Positions 22,698 to 35,613 of a stretch of DNA of 64,000 nt are shown here, in pieces. The translations under genes and the position numbers were made by a program. The notes beneath the pieces were generated by a model. That model was not told the DNA's origin. It made no database searches and saw only the letters and a list, made by a program, of their open reading frames with translations. Origin of the DNA: Diphasiastrum complanatum (lineage: Eukaryota; Streptophyta; Lycopodiopsida; Lycopodiales; Lycopodiaceae); the NCBI GenBank assembly GCA_029204225.1, contig CM055114.1:11531634-11595633 (forward strand), given 5' to 3'. How positions within the stretch are numbered: position 1 is the first letter of the stretch; every line of letters begins with the position of its first letter.

Positions 22698-22723
22698 AGG
22701 CTGTGTAATTAATTACACAGCCT
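22698..22723. repeat. 26-bp perfect palindrome
   Basis: AGGCTGTGTAATT followed directly by its exact reverse complement, with no spacer. It could extrude as a cruciform or hairpin; no gene is adjacent. Confidence 0.9.
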
Positions 22724-23193
22724 TTTGTGTGTGAAATGTTATGTAACTCATATTTTGGTATGATGGAATGGATTTTCAATGATCTTTAAATCTTTTGATA
22801 TGGGAGAATGAATTTTTTAATAATCTTTTCATTGGGGAATTTTTTCATAAAAGATTGTTGGAGGGAACGTTGATGCAAGCCAGCACAAAGATGCCTATTA
22901 GTGAGTGCACCTAGTGGTGCCCTTTCCTACAACATACATCCCATAAGTAATATGGGGATTGTGATTCTATTCTCCATAAGTAGTTGCACATAAACTTTCA
23001 TCCCCTTGACTGATACCAGTTTTGGGGGTGAGAGGTCTTGTGGGTGGGCTAGGTGGTTGAGGGTTAACACGTGGCCCAGGCCACATGTTTGCATCTAGCC
23101 AGTGGGTACAAGTTTTCTACAAATATGACAACTCCACTAGGTTGAGCCATTTTTATGGCAAGATGATCCAATGGAAAGGTTGTCTCTTTACAT

Positions 23194-23196
<3 letters not shown>

Positions 23197-23251
<55 letters not shown>
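23197..23251. repeat. (CT)n microsatellite, about 55 bp
   Basis: Uninterrupted CT tract of about 27 units in non-coding sequence. Confidence 0.95.
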
Positions 23252-23254
<3 letters not shown>

Positions 23255-23626
23255 CATTGGGGACAATCCATGACCTACTCAAATCTTTTTCTCTCTTAAA
23301 GAGTCTATGACTCCATGCGGGGCCACCTCTTTTTATGGCATGTTCTATGGTTAATGAAACTTTATGGACATTTTTTATGGAGCCCTTCAACATTTTTACA
23401 ATACTTTCATGGAGCCCTTCAAGATTTTTATGAACTCAATTCATAGTGACTCTTTTCTACATGTTCATGCACTTCACAAATGAAAGGGCACACCTCGAAG
23501 GAATACTTCAATTTGATATTGTGGTAAGTAACACTTAATGCACTTCACAATTCAAGGGTGCACCTCAAAAGAATCCTTTAGTGTGATATTGCCTTGAGTA
23601 AGGTAATGCACTTCACAAATTCAAAG

Positions 23627-23677
23627 CCATAATATCACACTAAAGGATTCAAGGAATCCTTTAGTATGATATTGTGG
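23627..23677. repeat. 24-bp inverted repeat with 3-nt loop
   Basis: Left arm 23,627-23,650 and right arm 23,654-23,677 match at 22 of 24 positions around the spacer AAG. It sits among short direct repeats of 'atgcacttcacaa' (about 23,469, 23,539 and 23,604) and 'aatcctttagtgtgatatt'. Confidence 0.8.
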
Positions 23678-24909
23678 TAATTAAGGGGCACCTCACACCA
23701 AAGTTTTTTGTAGAACCTATATAGTGAGATAATGTACTATAGCATGTGTTGTGCAAGTCCTTTTTGTTGTCTAAAGTGCTAGACAGGACTCCAATATCTT
23801 GTCAAGACAAGCTCAGAATCGAGTTTAAGAAATGGGTCCGACACTTTCTTTTCTGCTTTGAAGATGCTTTTTAATTTGCAAGCTTGGGAGATGCTTTTTA
23901 ACTTCAAATTGAAGTTTTCATCGTCAGAATAAATTTTGCATATCTGCAAGAGTGCATGATATAGGCTCTTTGCATGGAGAATGGCTTTTTGTACTATCCA
24001 AAAGCCATTACATGTCTAGAATGGAGTTTAAGCATTTAGGTCTTAGAATTATCAAGGTAAATGCCATAGGAACATTTGTGATTTTGGTCATGAAAAGCAA
24101 GGCCTGATTGGAACATACTTGACTTCCATACCTATAGAGATGTCATATGTACATATTTTTACATATGAAATGATGTTGAAACTTAATGTTTAGGATTGCC
24201 TACCATGCAGTTATAACATGAATCTTTCAAGAAGTTGGTGCCATGTTTTCAGCCATTGATCAAAATAGGCTTATTTAACTATGAGGTAAAGCCTAGATAG
24301 AAGGTGTTTATGCTCTTTTAGAGCCATCGTCAAAGGATTGGGGGGTACGACCCTAAAATCAAGTAAATTGAAGAAATTTACTTACCATATAGATTGTTAA
24401 GAACTTTTGTTTTTCATATGTAAAAGTAAGCATTCTGAAACTTCGTTAGGCATTATGGCCATAATGGCTCTAGCCAACAATGGTCATAGAATTTTTTTCG
24501 CTATCCCCTTTATAAAAAATTGGTCTTAGAGATTATTATGTGCATAATGCTTGTGCCCTATATGGATGGGCATTATAGGCATAACATCTTTTTGAAAATT
24601 TGTCCTTGGACAAGTTTTAATGAACTGCATTAATGCTCATGATGCTTGGGCACACTTGGAAAAGTAAGAGAAATTTGACAAGCACATTTTACTACATCGC
24701 TCAAACAAAGTTGTTCACATATTGATCTCAAATTTTCAACATACTTTTCTCATGATGGGTGTTTCATTTCAGTTTAAAAGAATTGCCACTTGTATTAACA
24801 AATCTAAGAGCGACCACCACTTGCATTAACAGATCCAAAAGCAACTGCTTCCATAATGCTTCATTCAACACATGTATATAAATATTAGCACCATTTGAAA
24901 TATTTAAAA

Positions 24910-25240
24910 TAGTCGTGAATTTAGTGAGTGCACATTTGTGACCACCATTGTTTTGCACTTCACATTCAATTACGTGTACATTCATATGATGAATACTGAA
25001 TACAATCCAAGAAATAGTTGATAATTCAGTGAGTGAGAGCATGATTATTACAAGTATTTTGCACTTCACATTCAAATACATGTACACTTGTATGATGAAT
25101 ATTGAATACAATCAAAAAAATAGTTGAGAATTTATTGAGTGATTGCGTGATTGTTACCGCCATTGTTTTGCAATTCACATTCACTTACATGTACATTTGT
25201 ATGATGAATATTGAATCCAGTCCAAGAATGATAGTAGTTA
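24910..25240. repeat. three-copy tandem repeat, 106-109 bp
   Basis: 'ttttgcacttcacattca' or a one-base variant starts at 24,951, 25,057 and 25,166. Each is followed by 'tac.tgtaca', 'atgatgaatatTGAAT' and 'gtgagtg' blocks. No coding content. Confidence 0.8.
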
Positions 25241-25369
25241 AGTTAGATTAAATGTGTTCATCTCTTTGTTTTACTTGATTTTGTACATGCTGATAATACT
25301 TCTATATACTTGTTGACTATTCAATGAATGTTAATGCTTCTACATTTAGCTAGACAATCTAAATCATTT

Positions 25370-27507
25370 TCATTTGTCTATGTAATCAATCATTTTAGAT
25401 ATTGACGATTTCAAAGTTAGTATCATATATTCAAACATCACATTCAAAATCTTGATAGACATAGCTTTCATTAGTGTTCTATTCTTTCTCTCTGACACAA
25501 TATTGTGTTGTGGTGTATAGCTTGCGGTATCCTGTGAAGGATTCCATGACTTTTGCAAATATCAAAGAAGCGGTTGGAGATATATTCTCCTCCTCTGTCG
25601 GTTTGGATCTGTTTGACTCTTCTTTTGGTCCATTTTTTAGCTTAATTTACATATTCCGTAAACTTATTAAGAGCTTCGGATTTGTTGTGAATGAAGTATA
25701 TGGCGGCAAACTTGCTGAAGTCATCGATGAAGGTGATATAGTATCGTGAGCCTTCCACAGAGAGTACATCAAAAGGTCCATAGATGTCAGAGTGTATTAG
25801 TTCTAAGAGCTCAGTTGCTCTAAACGAATCTTTGGTAAAAAGTGTTCGTGACATCTTGCCTTTGTTGCATGCATCACAGGGTTCAATTTTGCATCTTTGA
25901 CGCTTACGCCTGTAAATGTCCCATTTTGACTTGCCTTGTATAGCGCTATTGGGTTCATGTGGCATAGTCTTTTATGACTTAGGAAGTCAATTGATTCATG
26001 GGTCTAATGAGCTTGCTCCATCGGTAGGCGTACCTTCAGATGGTACAGGTTCCCTCTGCTCTGCCTTGTGTAATGAGAGTGCTGGTGCTGGCATCAGTCA
26101 CGCTGCATATTTCATGTGTGAACGTGACACGCATTCTGACATCTGTTATCCTTGCTACAAACATAAGATCCTTATGCAGGGTAGGCACATATAGGACATT
26201 GTCAAGTCTTTTGTCTCTATCGTTGGTGTACAGCCATAGTGCACCAGTTCCGTTCACTTGATGTTGTGATCCATCTCCTCGTATGATGTATTTGGATGAA
26301 TCTATTTCTTGGAAGTCAGCTATCATATGTCTTGTTGTCACGAAATGTGATGTGGCATCCGAATCAAGAACAACTTCTTCAACATCAATATGCGATGCAG
26401 CACATACATCTGTGCACAAGTAAGCAATGCATTGTTTTTTGGTCTCTCCTCAGCTATCCTTGAGGATTATAGTTCCTCTACATAAAATGAGCTTTTGGAG
26501 GGCTCCTTTCTGCTTATTGTCTTCTTGTTTCTTGGGTTCTGATAGTAGTCTACTGCTACATGACCCCTTTTGTGCCAATGCACACATTGGATATGTGGAT
26601 TTAACCAACATGTGTCGATGGTATGTCCATCCCATCTGCATCTAATGTAGGATTTTCTTTCATCACCTTACGGTCTATGTTGGGTAGGTTGATCTTCCTT
26701 CCTTGTCGGGTAGTCTTTGTTGGTTGTGGTTTGATCTTTAAAAAGACTCCCTCTTAGGATAGGCTTCTTTCTGCATTGATCCTTACTGTCGTATAGAGCT
26801 TGATCATATTTTTTGTCTGTCATCATAGTGCTCTCGTGCTTCCAGTTCTTCTTTGAGCTTGCTTATGGCTCTCTCAAGAGTCATCGTGGGTTCCTTCGCT
26901 AGCAAAGTCTGTGTGGTTTGGAAGGAACTTGGAAGGGCGTGTAATAAGTACGTCAGTTGTTTTTCCGACGAGACCGCATGTCTGCTCTAGCATTGTGTAG
27001 AGAAAGAAACAGGTTCTTCATGTTTTTGACGAACATCGAGAGGTCTTTGTCGTTCCAACATAGATAGGCGAGTTGATCTTCCAAGTGCATGATCTGGCTA
27101 CGCGACTTGGTTTCAAATTTTGATTTCAATGGGTCCCGTAGTTCTCATGCATTTGATATTGATGCAAAATCTAGTGTATTGTTGTCTTCAATGGAGGAGG
27201 ATATGACAGCTACTGCTTTGTCAATCTTTTTCTTCTATTCGCGAAGTTCTTTCCCAACATTGACTAGCATTTCTTCGGTTCCATCCACCTAGGGCCAGAG
27301 TGCTTCTCCTCTCAAGATGAGTGATTTCTTCACTTTCCAGCTAAGTAGTTTGATCCATTTAATTGAAGGATTGTGTTGATCTTGACTGAATGCTACTTAT
27401 GAATGCCATTGTTGTCTCACAATGTTTGGTCTCTCAGTTGTTATTTATCTGGTCTCAGAAATCTTATGGGCGCGGCTCTAACTTGTCAGATTAAATGGCT
27501 CTGATAT
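25370..27507 (-). mobile_element. decayed Ty1/copia retrotransposon (-), 5' half only
   Basis: On the minus strand, right to left: primer-site-like TGATATCAGAGCC (27,495-27,507), gag (SRSQIMHLEDQLAYL near 27,090, with the following SMFVKNMKNLF), and a zinc-knuckle region near 26,600. The protease is VLDSDATSHFVT (about 26,370), where D-S-G has become D-S-D. GAG-pre-integrase then integrase follow (LIHSDIYGPF about 25,800, TPQHNIVSERKNRT about 25,510). The integrase breaks off near 25,370, with no RT or RNase H and no 3' LTR seen. Frame changes and stops are frequent. To the right, about 27,510-27,655 may be a short 5' LTR. Confidence 0.75.
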
Positions 27508-27654
27508 CACTGTTGGAAATCTATAAATTATTGGAAGAGTAGAGACATGATCTCAATATTTGGAATGGCCTACCTTTATAGATTCATGATATACCTAGAT
27601 AGAGTAGAACTCATAACTGGAGCTACTACTTTGTCAATTAAGATCTTATTTCTT

Positions 27655-28350
27655 CTAAGGTGCAACGGTTGGAATTTGTGCAAACTGCTTCCTAGATGCC
27701 ACCACTGTGGAATCATATACTTTCAAAATTCGAAACATATCCTCGAGGCTTTGAAGCACGTTTAGCCTGCATTCGTTTTGATAGTCGACTGGCGAACTTA
27801 GGACAAACTGCCAAAGTGCCAACTTTGCATCGAATGATGAAACCCTATTCCATAGGTCCATAAATTCTTGGATATAAGAGTCTAAACTCTTAGTGCCCAT
27901 TTTGTAGTTCACGAACTTCAGGTATTAGTCAACGTCATCAGCAATTACGAAAGCTTTTTTGAAGACTTCCGCAAATGCATTCCAGGTAGTTGGCTTCACC
28001 GATAAATCTCGCCACCATGATGACACTTTGTCGCGTAAGAACAATACGACACTCTCAATTTTCTTCTCATCAGGAACTCCATGCAGGTTGAAGTAAAGGC
28101 TCCACTTAGCGAACCAGTCTTCAACGACTTCAGGTTTCTTCTCCTTCTTCTCTCCCGAATAAATCTCCGACTGAAAACTGAGATTAGGTGAAGATAACAA
28201 TTTGACTTCGTTCAGAAGGATCTCCATTTGCTAATTTCTCATTTGATTCTAATTATTTATATCGTTGAGTGCCGTACTCAACTGCTAAAAAATCACCATA
28301 TAAGATGGTGTAGCTGGATTTGCAGCTTGATTTGAAGTTTTTTCGGCCAT
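27655..28350 (-). pseudogene. Ty3/gypsy gag fragment
   Basis: ATG at 28,350 (minus) opens a frame broken by stops. The core EVVEDWFAKWSLYFNLHGV, DKVSSWWRDLSV and WNAFAEVFKKAF is the gypsy Retrotrans_gag pattern; a second segment, LDSYIQEFMDLWNRVSSFD, continues it in the same strand. It ends where the presumed copia LTR begins (about 27,655), which fits copia insertion into an older gypsy copy. No protease or pol follows. Confidence 0.75.
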
Positions 28351-31300
28351 TTCGATTTATCTATTCTTGGAAATTACTAAAATTAATTAATATTCAATTA
28401 ACTATTAGTGAACTATAGTTGACCAAAATCTAACTGAGATTGACTCCAATATGGTCAATTCACTAATTTTAGTACATTTATAGATAGTTCAAGAAACTGA
28501 AAAAAACTAAAAATTTTGAAAAGTTTAAGATTTTAATTTTCTTTTTAAAATTTACATAATTTTAAAATTTGTCAAAAACACTATCAGTATTTAGACAACC
28601 AAAATCGAAAAAATGATTCATTGTTCGATTTCTAATCTTACTAAATTAATGTCTATCAGACATGCATAACATGCGACATTAACTGTTGTTTTTTACTTTA
28701 CGGAATTTTACGTAAATGTCAGTTCTATGAAAATTGTCAACCATAAATCCTGATTTGTGTCCTAACAATCAGAGCACATGCGTATAACCACTCAAAATAG
28801 ATGTGAATCCATCATGCATGTCAGAATCACTTATCAACATGAAATCACTCCATGCAAGCACAATACCTCGAATTAGAAAATGGACTACCATGCAATCAGA
28901 ACAATTTCAAATTTTGCCAATTTTACTCACAAATTGCAAAACTTCAGATGATCATAACTTTGGCTACAAGACACCAAATTGGGTGTTGTAAAGCTCAAAA
29001 CAGAGAGAGATCTAGTGATCAAGACACTTGCCACATTAGTTTGCCACCTAGGCTTCACATGTGCGAGATCAAAGCAGCCAAAAATCTGTAGGAGGGCGCA
29101 CTTTTTCTAGATCAATATGTCAAAAAACATGCAAGCACCCTACCAAACCCAAAAGTGATGCTACCAACAGTCTTTAATGGCCCATTAGACTTCCAAGAAG
29201 CATTCGTACAGGTCCTATGAGGCAGTATGGACTAAGAGCAAAGATTTCTTGATTTGTAGAAGTCAAAATAGCTTCAAACTTGATGGACATGAAGCATAAG
29301 CCACCGGCCATCAATTTACAGGTCTGATAGCTTTCTGGGAAGGTAAAAAAAAAAATGCTAATCATGCTGTAAAAAAATCCAGAATGATCTTTTTATGAAT
29401 TTAGAGAGTTCCATCCTCCAAAATTTACCAAAAATGGTTATTTTTTGAGCTTTTTTTACTTCCTACAAGCTCAATTGCTGGAATTCTTGGCTCTAACTTC
29501 AAGGAAAGATTCAAAAGACTTTGATTCACCTCCTTACAAGCTCTACAGGGTGTTTTACAGCCACCTACTATCCAACTTGTGAAAAAAAAAAAACAGGCAA
29601 GCCAAGGAACAAAAAGCATGAAAGTAGAGTGAGAGCTTGACAATGAATCAAAACATCAAACCTTAATAGCTCAACAATTAACCAATAAAATTTGCATTCT
29701 ATGTTGACCAAAGAATGAAATTGATTGAAGTTTCCAACTTTCTTGCTAGTTTCACACATGTGAAGGCAAAACTTTGACATTGGTCAAACATTTACTTTGA
29801 CCTCTAAGCTGGTATTTGAATATTTTACATTCTCCCTCACATCCAACTTAGAGTCTCCCTTAAGGTTTCTTTTCTTTTTAAAGATTTTTCTCTTTTTGTA
29901 TCCCTATATTTTGAGAGACTTATAAAAGATATCCCAATTGATATAGACACTAGTGTCCATATAGGATGTTTCATTATCACTTATACCAATTTTACAACAT
30001 GTAATGGGATTATAGAATAAAAATTTCCTATGCATAGAAGCTACATCACTTTCTTGTCATAGGAACATAGTGACATGGTTCTTTCAGTCTTCTATCATCA
30101 AAAATAATGAAAACCTCCAAAATTGTCATTCTTTGTACTACACTCCAAGTGAGTACATCACATAAAACATGAGCATAAAAAAAATCAAGTAGCAACAAGG
30201 ATATATTTTACCCAACATAAGCATGAGGGTAAGTAGGTGGGAAAAGACATCATATTTGCGCTCTCTCTCCTAATATAAACCTAAAAGACATATTAGATCT
30301 ATCCCAAAAACTATATCCATTGATGATCATCCAAGATCTATGCCAAAAACTATAGCTGCCAAGTTTTGCCACAAAATTTTTCTTGTCAAACACCAAAAAA
30401 TGTAACTAGGATTTTGCATAACATGAATAAGCTTATAAACACAATGGTTAAGTTTAGTAAAACTAAACCAAATGAGGCTTTCAAAATGTTTTCTATTAAA
30501 GATAGTTTAGATTCTAAGGATGATTCACTATTTTGTATGTAAAGCTTACAAATAGCTCAAAACACCTATTGTTAACCTTTTTTTAGGAGAGATCTTACAG
30601 ACTTCAACCAAAAGCAAAAGTTGCATATTGATTTTTCCAAAAAAAAAAAAAAATTCCTTTAAATCTCATGAAAATGTAAAGTAATGTGTTGCCCCTTAAG
30701 TTCACAAACCAGCAAAGAGATGATAGGATGAACCACACATAAAATAGTGACAAAGTTCATTTCCAACAAATTCGAGAGTAGATGAGATATTAAGAGTAGA
30801 TAGATTACCAAAATGCCTAGCATACCACTTCTTGAATGCTAGTGTGAGTCCATCCAAACTTTGTTGATCATATCCTTCCCTTCTTGGTCGCCATCAAGAT
30901 CCATCATAAGAGCTTCCTCTTCTTGGTCCACACCAAGGTCCACCAAACAACTATTAAGAGAAGAACACTATAAAATAGAAGCCACCACATCAGGTTTAGT
31001 ATGATATATTCCTTTGCTCTCCTAGGTGCACTCATTACATTAGATGTTGGATATGCCAATGAAGTAATCTCATTAGCATTTACAAGACAAACGAACTTAG
31101 GATTTGACTCTACAAAAATAATATTTTTTCTCTCATTTTCACTCCTCAACAAGTATAACAAGGTCTCTCAACACTCTATATTCAATATCTCTCTAAAACT
31201 TGAAAGATGTGGTATCTCAATAAGGCCTTAATTGGCAACCTATTCAAAACATACTTAGCACAACTAGTTTCCTCATGAAAGTAGGACAAATGCACAAAGT

Positions 31301-34300
31301 CACAAAATGTCCTACATCTATATCAACCATCTAGAAGTATCCTTAAGTTTGAGAATTGGTTATCTCTTGTGCTACAAATGTTTGTAAACTTGTTGCAAAG
31401 ATGAGCACCATCATGTAGAATTTTTCCCTTTGTGTTTCTTTGACTCTTCATCACCTCCTTGACAAAGATCTTCACCTCCAAGACTTGAACTTTGTCTTTG
31501 GATTGTCATTCCAAGATGAACTTGTTTCGACAACCCCTTACCAAAGAGACATCCTCTTTAGTTTAGTACTTTCAATTTTGACACAACCAAACACATCCTC
31601 TTTGTTATAAGAAAATATTTTACATAACCTCTCGTATCATGAAACAATGAAGAACCTAACATAGATCCATAATTTCTTTCATGCAACCATATATGAGGTA
31701 ATCAATTTGTAACATTAATGAATCTTTCTAAGATGGCAAACATGGAATGTAAGCCAAACATCATAGAACATGCATTGCTTGACATCATGACGTAAAACAA
31801 AATCAAACCAAGAGTCTAAATAGAATGGGATTGGATGAGCAGAAAGGTTGCAACGTTCAAGAGGAATTGTTGAAAATGGTGAACTCTTGCAACCATTCCT
31901 TAGCATTCCCCGAAGTCGAAGTGCCCGAGGCCGAAGTAGCCTTTTCTTCATGATTATCCATCCCTTGATAAGGTTTTGAAACTTAAAAACCATTTTCTCT
32001 AGTTGTATTGTCCCTTGTGCTTGAGCTACACCCTTCCAAAACACATAAATCCCTATTTTTTGCAAAAATGACATTTTTGATCTTACCAAAGGAACCATTC
32101 ACCTTGCATCTAATGATTCAATACAATATTCAATACTAGATATGTTACCTCCTTAACTAAGCATGTCTCCATCAAACCAAACCAATTCACCACCATATTT
32201 AAGAGTGGCATAACTAACATCATCAATGTTATTTTCATGATTACCATAAGCATTAGTTGTCTCTCTAGCCTCATAAAGCATCCATAATGAACAAATTCAC
32301 TACAATGCAAACATTGAACTTGAAATTTGTTCATGTTAGCTTCATGTGAGAAAGTACACCATTCCTTAATGAGCTTGGATCTTTCCTTCAAGCCTTTTTT
32401 GGATCTTCTACTTCCCTTGTCTTTGGTGAAAAAATCTTTTTCATTGTCCTTTGAATTGATTGGTCGAAGCTTCTCCCTTGCTTGCACATGGTGGAGTTGT
32501 CAAGTACATCATCAAGCTGTTGAGGAAGTGGAAGTGGGGAATGGTGCTGAAGAGGAGGCATGGACATGGATTGATGTAGTGGTTCAAGGGCATCATCAAC
32601 TTGGGATGTATAGTGGGCATCTTTGTATGTTAATGCCCTTAGAACCTACTTGCTCTATTATTAGTTCGTCACACACAAACAATCAACTTGGTCATTTGAT
32701 TTGAACTAATCTTGACAATATCCTTTTCAACGTAAAATGTTGACATAACTCTTCCAATTAAATCTAATCACTAAGCCTCTCTATTATTCAAAAGTTTTCT
32801 TAGATGCTGACCATCTTCCATTACATGCAAATATATCATCTTAACCATTCTAGCGTCTGCATTTACAACTACAACCAAACATCATGACTCTTGAGACGAT
32901 GGTGTTTAGATTCATTTACTACCCAGAGTTTTCCACATAAAATGATTTGTCACTACAATTAAGATTTAGAAACATGCAAGCATCCCATGTAACCACCAAT
33001 GCATTCTTCACTCTAATCTAGCTCAGCTTTTAGTACATCTATCATTGAGCAAGGTACAAAATTAGAAAGTCTCATGATTGACAATAAGTCATTCCTTATC
33101 CATGTCACATGCAATAAATACATTAGGGTTGGTTTTCCCACATCTTTAGATAAAGCATAAACAATCTATAAGATCACATTCCTGAGCAATCTTGAATTCT
33201 AAATAAAAACTTATCCATTTCTAAATGCAAATTACTTAGATATATGATCCATAACTATTGGTTATTCCAATTTGCTCACCGATGACTATGGATAATTCAT
33301 ATTACATCAATATAATCCAATTTAGATCTAATGCTTTAAGTTTGCACAACTAAAAAAACAACTAAAAAACATGACAATTATAAAGATAAGCAAGTAAATT
33401 TTAGATCAATTGAAAGTTATATAGGCTAAATATTGAGCTTAGATGTTATAGGATTTAGAAATTGATTACAATGCTCACATTAGGATATTATTATAGCTAC
33501 TTTAAGTTTGTGTTGGCCAAAGGGCACATTTATGGTCTTCAATCATTCCTCACTATATTAAAATGGTTGGGTACAAGTCCAAGTCTCATAACCATTAAAC
33601 ATGTATCACTTTTGTTTTCTAGGCACATAGCTTCCACTACTGATAAGTGAAATCTTGGTTTTTGTTCTCTTGTCATCCTTAATAAGCACTTGGCAAATGA
33701 CAACAGTCAGTATCATTATGTATAGGTTCCACAATTATCTTATGAATTTGCATGTTTTGATAAATCTCAAAATTTGATATTACAACCCTCAAATCACCAC
33801 TTAATGAAATGCAAATGAAGATACCAACAAGTGTCTTATTAGCCCTTGCTTTAATCAACATACAAATGTTTGTAACTATAAAATTGTTAAACCTGTGTTT
33901 ACTATTCCTTTTAAAACATGACTAACTTAGAAAAGTGGGTATATGAGAGATAAACTACAATTACTCAATTGAAATAATTTTTTCTATAATATGATCGAAC
34001 TAGATCACACAATTGACTACATGTAATTTGTTAGATACGTTACCGCACACAAAACCATGTTCCCTTAACTATCTTGACCATCACAATAGTTTAAGGCACT
34101 TGATTCATTATATTACCTCATTGAGCTACAATGGCACTAGTGTTTTTGGCAAAGCAAGAAATAACTAGCAAATTTTCATAATGTCACCATTGTTGAAAAT
34201 AAGACTTATGGCAAATTATTGGCATTTCTTGTACGCAAAACAATGAATTCAAAAGTCATATGTATGTTCTCGTCTTGTGAACTTTACTCATCAATTTTGA

Positions 34301-34600
34301 CATACAATTAGCATAACACTAATCACTATTAGCCCACTTAGCTTTGCCACTTTAATCATAAGCTATGGGGATGGTTAACGAGCAGCATTTTGTCTTTTGC
34401 TTTATTTCTACAGATTTTTTAATAGCACCAACATAGGAGAAAAGAAGCTTTCATTTTAAGGGAGGCATTCTGTTTGGGCTTTAAACCTTCACATCTAGAG
34501 ATTTTTGAATACCACCAAAATGGGGAAACGGCGCCGCCCCATCAGGGAAATCCATGAAACTCTTTAGCAAAAAGGACGGTAGTCAATTTTCACTCGGGAG
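28351..34600. other. about 6 kb without recognisable genes
   Basis: AT-rich sequence with only short open frames in either strand. Minus-strand frames at 31,715-32,098 and 32,110-32,487 are longer than average and contain a cysteine/histidine cluster (QCLHCSEFVHYGCF), but it does not fit a standard zinc knuckle and I recognise no family. Decayed transposon sequence is the likeliest content. Confidence 0.45.
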
Positions 34601-34607
34601 CGAGTAC

Positions 34608-34680
34608 TTCCGTTGCCGGGACTTGAACCCGGGTCGCTCGGGTGAGAGCCGAGTATCCTAACCAACTAGACTACAACGGA
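34608..34680 (-). tRNA. tRNA-Glu, anticodon CTC
   Basis: A 73-nt cloverleaf on the minus strand. The acceptor stem TCCGTTG pairs with CAACGGA, plus discriminator A. The D-arm contains AGTTGGTTAGGAT (the B2-like A box), the anticodon loop is CTCTCAC within stem CTCGG/CCGAG, and the T-arm is CCGGGTTCAAGTCCCGG (B box). CCA is not encoded, as usual in eukaryotic nuclear genes. A T-rich run ('aaaattgactacc') follows on the transcribed strand. Confidence 0.95.
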
Positions 34681-35613
34681 GATGACAACATGCTCCATTT
34701 TTTAAATTAGGAGCTGATTTATGCTTGATTTTCCTGGGCATTCTTTATGTTGATCGTCGTTCACGAGATCAAACAACTGTAGACAGTAGAAAACGATCAC
34801 TTCAAAGATAACATCACAACACAACAACCTCATCTCCACAACCCAACAACTCAAACCGGACGACCTCTACTTATAATGATCTTTTACAATTTGGTGCTTC
34901 AAATGGCAATTGAGTTCCCAACGCATACGTCTGGGACCATCAATGCGATCAAACCACTAACTAATAGCCAGGAGGATGCCTGTCTTTATCATGTGCCGAA
35001 GCAAGCAAAGATTAGATTCTTGCCGAGCAGATCAACATCCCTGGCACCTTCAGGCCACACACTTTGTTAGGTGAGCATAAGAAAACAAACAAGCCCCTCC
35101 TTTAAATGTCTCTCATAGATTGTGAAGGTTACACGCTGTAAGCAAGTATAGAATTAATAGTTAATGCCAATCATTATATATCAGGGAACATGAAGACATA
35201 AACCCCAGGCCCGCAAGCCAGTGAAGAAACTGCTGCATATCTTGCCCGCCAAAAATTCTCAGAAATATTCGTGAGGAAAATTGTACTAAGCGTAATCCAT
35301 TTAACTGAAGCCCTATAATCTATAAACAAGCGAGTTAAAGCATTACTGAGGGTAAGCTCAAAGCTTTTGAAACCAGGTGCATGATTAGCATATCTATATC
35401 AAGACAATGCAGATACATATCTTAGAATGGAGATATCAAAAGGCTGAGAAAGAAAACTAAAGTATTTCAGAGCTCAACAAAACTTGGAAAAACTAAGTGG
35501 CTTTTCTACATAGATGCTACTAGATTAATAGTGCAATTAAGTCTGATGTGTGAATTGATGGTATTTGGTGCCTTTTAGAAAGGTACAAGTTGTCATGTGG
35601 AAACTCGTTGATC

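Noticed and set aside
23460-23690. Short repeats considered as a CRISPR-like array
   Set aside because: Spacing and repeat sequence are irregular, and the context is a plant nuclear genome.
31715-32487. Two minus-strand frames with a Cys/His cluster, considered as a zinc-knuckle gag
   Set aside because: Cysteine and histidine spacing does not fit CX2CX4HX4C, and no gag, protease or pol motif is adjacent.
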